DNA of 64,000 nt from Coptis chinensis (taxonomy: Eukaryota > Streptophyta > Magnoliopsida > Ranunculales > Ranunculaceae): the NCBI GenBank assembly GCA_015680905.1, contig CM027383.1, forward strand, positions 89,300,501 through 89,364,500, in the 5' to 3' direction. Of this stretch, positions 60,263 to 64,000 are shown piece after piece (within the stretch, counting starts at the first letter, position 1; every line of letters begins with the position of its first letter). The translations under genes and the position numbers were made by a program. A model generated the notes under the pieces. The model made no database searches and had not been told where the DNA came from. It worked only from the letters and a program-made list of their open reading frames with translations.

Positions 60263-60739
60263 GTTTATATTTTCTCTATCTAGTGGGAAAATAACGGGTG
60301 ACTAATTCAACTTTGGGGGGAGGTGTTTTCTATTTTCCCACTTCTAGTGGGATAATTTGATTTGCCGACTAATTCCAAATAGTGTTTGCCAGGGCCCTTA
60401 CATACACCCAAACACTGGCAAATGGTGCTTCTAGTGGGAAAATACAATTAGCCACCCCCATTTGCCAGTTAACAAACACACCCTTAGTGCCTAAAAGCCA
60501 TGCTTTAAAATGTCGTTCGATCATTAACAATGGAGACCAGTTTCATTCATTGGGATCAACCTCTCAATGATCAGATGTCCTATACTACACATTTGGTAGG
60601 AAGCCAAGGCACTAGGCGCTGATAGGAGCCCAAGGCAGTGATATTTCAAACCTAAGTTCAAGCTATATATATATATACTAGGGTATGCCCGTGCCTACGG
60701 CCCACGAGACCTCGCCGCGCCTGCGGCGCTACCCGAAAA

Positions 60740-61045
60740 ATGAACAATCATGTTTATATATGTTTTGGGTATGACCATTTATTGTTCATATATATTTTGG
60801 GTACGAACAATCAATGTTCATGTCTGTTTTGGATATGAACATTTATTGTTCATATATGTTTTGGGTATGAACAATCAATGTTCATATTTGTTTTGGGTTC
60901 ATGTTTTTTTTTTGATATGAACACGGATTGTTCATACCGAAAGAAGGTATGAACAATCAATGTTCATATCTGTTTTGGGTGTGAACATTTATTGTTCATA
61001 TCTGTTTTGTTCATACCTATTGTTCATAACCATTAAGTATGTGGT
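60740..61045. repeat. Palindromic minisatellite array 1
   Basis: Units of about 30-35 bp built from TGAACAATCAATGTTCATAT and GTTTTGGGTATGAACATTTA. Each half contains the inverted repeat TGAACA...TGTTCA, so single units can fold into hairpins. Confidence 0.85.
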
Positions 61046-61274
61046 ACACATATCAATCTTTGTCTATCCATTGGTTGCCCAGGTGTGTTTACCAGAACTT
61101 TGTCATATCTCATTTCTTAATTTTCAATTCCATTGTTTTAAAATGTGTCCACCTGCTACAAAACAGAAACGTCCACCAAACTTTGCAGTTATGTGCAGGA
61201 GCTTTTGATTATCTCTTCTTAATCCCAAGCAAAGAAAATATTACTTTGTGAGTATCCTATATATGTTTGGGAGC

Positions 61275-61804
61275 TAGAGTGTGTATGGGTATCTAATTAC
61301 CCGAAACCGAATCGGAATTAAAACTGTTTATAGCGGTTATGGGTTTAAAAATGTTAATAGCGGAATTAAAACCGAACCGGAATTAATTAATACACTGTAT
61401 ATGTTAAAATTTAGTGTGTAATATATATTTATATAGATCGTATGTATGTATGTATGTATAGTATAATGTACTCTTGTTCGATTTAAAATGGAAATTAATA
61501 CATAAATGACGACAATTTATGAGTTGTACTTAAAGTTTTTCTAAAAAATTCAAAGATTATCGAATTTATGACCATTATAAGTGTTATTGTCGCACTAAAA
61601 ACTAACTTTTATATCTGTTACGTAATTAAAAACGTAATTTTAGTAATAATAATATATAACCCAAGAAAAAACCGAAACCAACTTAATTAATGGGTATAGT
61701 TTCGGGTTTTCTTAAAAATAAAATAAAATAACCAAACATGATAGGAACCATTAAAAATAGAATGCAACTCGAAACCAGTAAAAACCGACCTATGAACACC
61801 CCTA
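61275..61804. mobile_element. Possible hAT-like MITE inside the Helitron-like cluster
   Basis: Ends TAGAGTGTGTATGGGT and (right, reversed) TAGGGGTGTTCATAGG. Flanking octamers TTGGGAGC and TTTGGTAC match at 5 of 8 positions. The interior has CCGAAACCGAATCGG-type units in both orientations. The assignment is tentative because the duplication is imperfect. Confidence 0.45.
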
Positions 61805-62009
61805 TTTGGTACCATGATAAACTGATCTTTGTTTAGCCTTAGGGTGCCCAGGTGTGTCTACCGCAAATTTGTCCTATCTCATTTTATTATATTTTTTATT
61901 TGAAAATGTGACCTTGTGTTATCAAAGAAAAACGTCCACCAATCTTTGAAGTTATGCCCGCGCCTACGGCCCACGAGACCTCGACGCGCCTGCGGCGCTA
62001 CCCCGAAAA

Positions 62010-62156
62010 ATGAACAATCAATGTTTATATATGTTTTGGGTATAAACATTTATTGTTCATATATGTTTTGGGTATGAACAATCAATGTTCATGTCTGTTT
62101 TGGGTTCATGTTTTTTTTGGGTGTGAACATTTATTGTTCATACCTATTGTTCATAG
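62010..62156. repeat. Palindromic minisatellite array 2
   Basis: The same TGAACAATCAATGTTCA/GTTTTGGGTA units as at 60740, following the second GC-rich block (61952-62006). It is interrupted by the insertion at 62158. Confidence 0.8.
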
Positions 62157-62157
62157 C

Positions 62158-62653
62158 TTCTAAAGCACGGACGCACCTCCTAATATGTTGTGTCCGCGTC
62201 TGACGCGGACACGGACGCAGTATGGACGCCCGTCGGACGTGGTCAACATGGTCAGGACACTGGTCAAGACACAGTCAGGACGCGGTCAAGATGGTCAGGA
62301 CGCGGATTTGAATTTATTAAAAATAAAAAATAAATCAAAATAATATTAAAAAACTCAATTTTTTCATTTTTTTTGTTTTGTTAAGACTTATAACATGTTT
62401 TTAAAGTTTGATTAGGAAATATTAAACTTAATTTTGTGGCTATTTATCTTTAATAGTTTTGAATTTATAAATGTTGATACATTTAATTAAGTTTTTAATG
62501 TTTAATTTATATAAAATAAAATTATAAATATTAATTAATTTCTGCGTCCTTTGCCGCGTCTGCGTCCTACTTTTTTGAGATATAACCGAGTCACTGCGTC
62601 AGTGTCTGCGTCTGCGTCAGTGTCCGCGTCCGCATCCGTATTCGTGCAACATA
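62158..62653. mobile_element. MITE rich in GACGCGGAC/GTCCGCGTC units, with 9-bp duplication
   Basis: A 496-bp insertion flanked by GTTCATAGC at 62149-62157 and 62654-62662. Ends are TTCTAAAGCACGGAC and (reversed) TATGTTGCACGAATACGG. Subterminal regions are packed with GGACGCGGACAC-type units, in opposite orientation at the two ends. It has inserted into a minisatellite unit. A duplication of 8 or 9 bp fits hAT or Mutator-type transposition. Confidence 0.7.
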
Positions 62654-63069
62654 GTTCATAGCTAATGTTCATAATTTGGAGTATGAACAGTTATTGTTCA
62701 TATCTGTTTTAATAAGCAGTTGATGAAGAACAACTATATAGTTGATTGAGAAGTTATATATGTGATAAAATATATGAAGAAATGGTCACACACCCCATGC
62801 TTTCCAACGACAAATATTCCTTATGGGCTTATTAGCGAGTAAAGTGTGTAGGAAAAGACGGCTTTGGATTGTGCTTTTAAACAGACTTAAAGATTACAAG
62901 AACTTGAAGGAGAAAAGACAATGGAATTAGAAAGCCTAAAATGAAGTGCACGTCATGTTCAAGTGAAACGTATCAGGGATGGTTAAAGAAGTTAAATGGA
63001 CTTGTATACAAAAGGGTATGCCGCGTTTACGCCTCTACATTACACGCACGCCAAGGCGCTACTTCCCTA

Positions 63070-63400
63070 AAATGAACAATCAATGTTCATATATGTTTTG
63101 GGTATGAACAATCAATGTTCATGTCTGTTTTGGGTATGCACATTTATTGTTCATATATATTTTGGGTATGAACAATCAATGTTCATATCTGTTTTGGGTG
63201 TGAACATTTATTGTTCATATCTGTTTTGTTTATATCTATTGTTCATAGCTAATGTTCATAATTTGGGATATGAACAGTTATTGTTCATATCTGTTTTGGG
63301 TTTATGTTTTCATAGCCACAATCAATGTTCATAGCTGACGTTCAGCATGGGTAGATATGAACAATCAATGTTCATACCTATTGTGGGTATGAATGAAAAT
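63070..63400. repeat. Palindromic minisatellite array 3
   Basis: A third array of the same TGAACAATCAATGTTCA units after a decayed GC-rich block (63014-63066). The ORF over it is simply translated repeat. Confidence 0.8.
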
Positions 63401-63460
63401 AGAACCTGTCAAGTCTCACAGTTCAAACCAAAAACCAACTTCATTCTAGACATTTTTCAC

Positions 63461-64000
63461 CATAAAATAATAATAATAATAAAAGATTCTAGTGCCTCTT
63501 CAAAGGAAACTAAGACATGTGTGAATATGAATACTAAGGAAGCTTTTCATCACAACAGTAGCAATCCGCTGAAAATTTCCCAGACAGGGTAAATTGTACC
63601 ATACAAAGTGACTTCTAACATCCAAAGAACCAAAACCAAAGGGACATCGGGATCATCATCATGAGAAATTCAAAATGTGGCTATAAAGAGATTGTAGCAT
63701 TCGCATGAAATTTCCGTCTCAAGCACATTGGCGTGTGTAGTTGAAACTTGGAACCGGAGAACACACTATTCCCAAATCGAGTGAAGAATGCAATTAGTAA
63801 CCTCTTCAACAACCCAACCAAGCCATCCATGCATGAACCTCTAGCTGGTGGACATTAATCACTTATCTTGAGTTGTGGGTAGTCTTGATTATTTTAGTTG
63901 ATGGAGACTTGAAATGATTTTGGACCAAGTAATGGAATCATTGGCCGTGAAAATTTCAGAAGTGTAAATAAGGAGGCAAGTATATGATGGTTCAAGGAAG
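63461..64000. other. Right edge, nothing recognised
   Basis: A short ATAATAATAATAA tract at about 63465-63482. Otherwise no gene, repeat or motif that I can support. Confidence 0.4.

Larger units (their letters stand above)
57898..60483. mobile_element. PIF/Harbinger-like element with gene fragments
   Basis: A 2586-bp element with 23-bp perfect terminal inverted repeats beginning GGGTGTGTTTGTTAACTGGC and a TTA duplication (57895-57897, 60484-60486). The 3-bp TTA duplication points to PIF/Harbinger. Inside are a broken Myb/SANT-like ORF1, an exon of a SEN1-like helicase, a 55-bp tandem duplication, CA-rich runs (59880-60055) and a GA-rich run (60068-60260). TCTAGTGGGAAAATA units recur near both ends. 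No DDE transposase was found, so it is non-autonomous. Confidence 0.78.
60678..63460 (-). mobile_element. Helitron-like non-coding element cluster with palindromic minisatellites
   Basis: The plus strand starts CTAGGGTATGCCCGTGCC, identical over 18 nt to the Helitron 3' end at 17133, and again follows an A. A GC-rich block (CTACGGCCCACGAGACCTCG...) and a TGAACAATCAATGTTCA-based array follow. The GC-rich block plus array recurs from about 61955 and, more decayed, from about 63014. This suggests tandem or nested copies of a non-autonomous Helitron family in the same orientation. No right terminus was identified. No coding sequence. Confidence 0.55.

Noticed and set aside
60960..61208. ORFs over the minisatellites (also 63083-63334) as proteins
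   Set aside because: The Met-Phe-Ile-Ser-Val-Leu-Gly repeats are translated tandem DNA repeat units.
60740..63400. CRISPR array
   Set aside because: Units are contiguous palindromic tandem repeats without unique spacers, and the DNA is plant nuclear.

Overview
This is nuclear DNA from a flowering plant, most likely a dicot. The evidence is AT-rich intergenic sequence, genes split by GT-AG introns, plant-type H2B histones, and dense nested transposons. I cannot name the species. Three ordinary host loci frame the window. On the minus strand, from the left edge to 13941, is the 5' part of a KA120-type importin-beta nuclear transport receptor: 14 exons encode the first 638 residues and the rest lies off the left edge. 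On the plus strand at 44870-50566 is a complete seven-exon ER DnaJ protein of the ERdj3A/TMS1 type (576 aa). At 51606-53542 is a two-exon gene for a plant protein of unknown function (252 aa) with one C-terminal membrane segment. From memory, Arabidopsis has the KA120 and TMS1 loci side by side (At3g08960, At3g08970). If so, the roughly 30 kb between them here is an expanded interval.

That interval holds two near-identical intronless histone H2B genes (32885-33340 and 39805-40260). They have matching histone promoters, and a coding-less third promoter and leader sits just upstream of the second copy. The interval also holds a large decayed Helitron on the minus strand. Its 3' terminus is at 17133 and its RepHel relic runs from about 29212 to 19860. 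It retains the HUH and two-tyrosine motifs and recognisable PIF1-type helicase motifs, but has frameshifts and stops. Between the RepHel stop and the 3' terminus lie intron-containing exons of a proline transporter (ProT), which looks like gene capture. Two later insertions split the RepHel relic, each flanked by a 5-bp target duplication: an LTR-like element of 2796 bp and another of 1108 bp. Removing each insert plus one duplication restores the reading frame.

Right of the host genes (54.5-63.4 kb) the window is mostly transposons. In order these are a second copy of the 2.6-2.8 kb LTR-like family, an hAT-type MITE with an 8-bp duplication, and a PIF/Harbinger-like element (TTA duplication, perfect terminal inverted repeats). 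The last carries a decayed Myb/SANT ORF1 and an exon-like piece of a SEN1-type helicase gene. Then come repeat blocks that begin with the same 18-nt terminus as the big Helitron and carry palindromic minisatellites. Smaller MITE-like elements sit in introns of KA120 and TMS1.

Splice sites were read by eye from GT/AG consensus, frame continuity and remembered family sequence. Transposon boundaries rest on target-site duplications read directly from the sequence. No database search was run.
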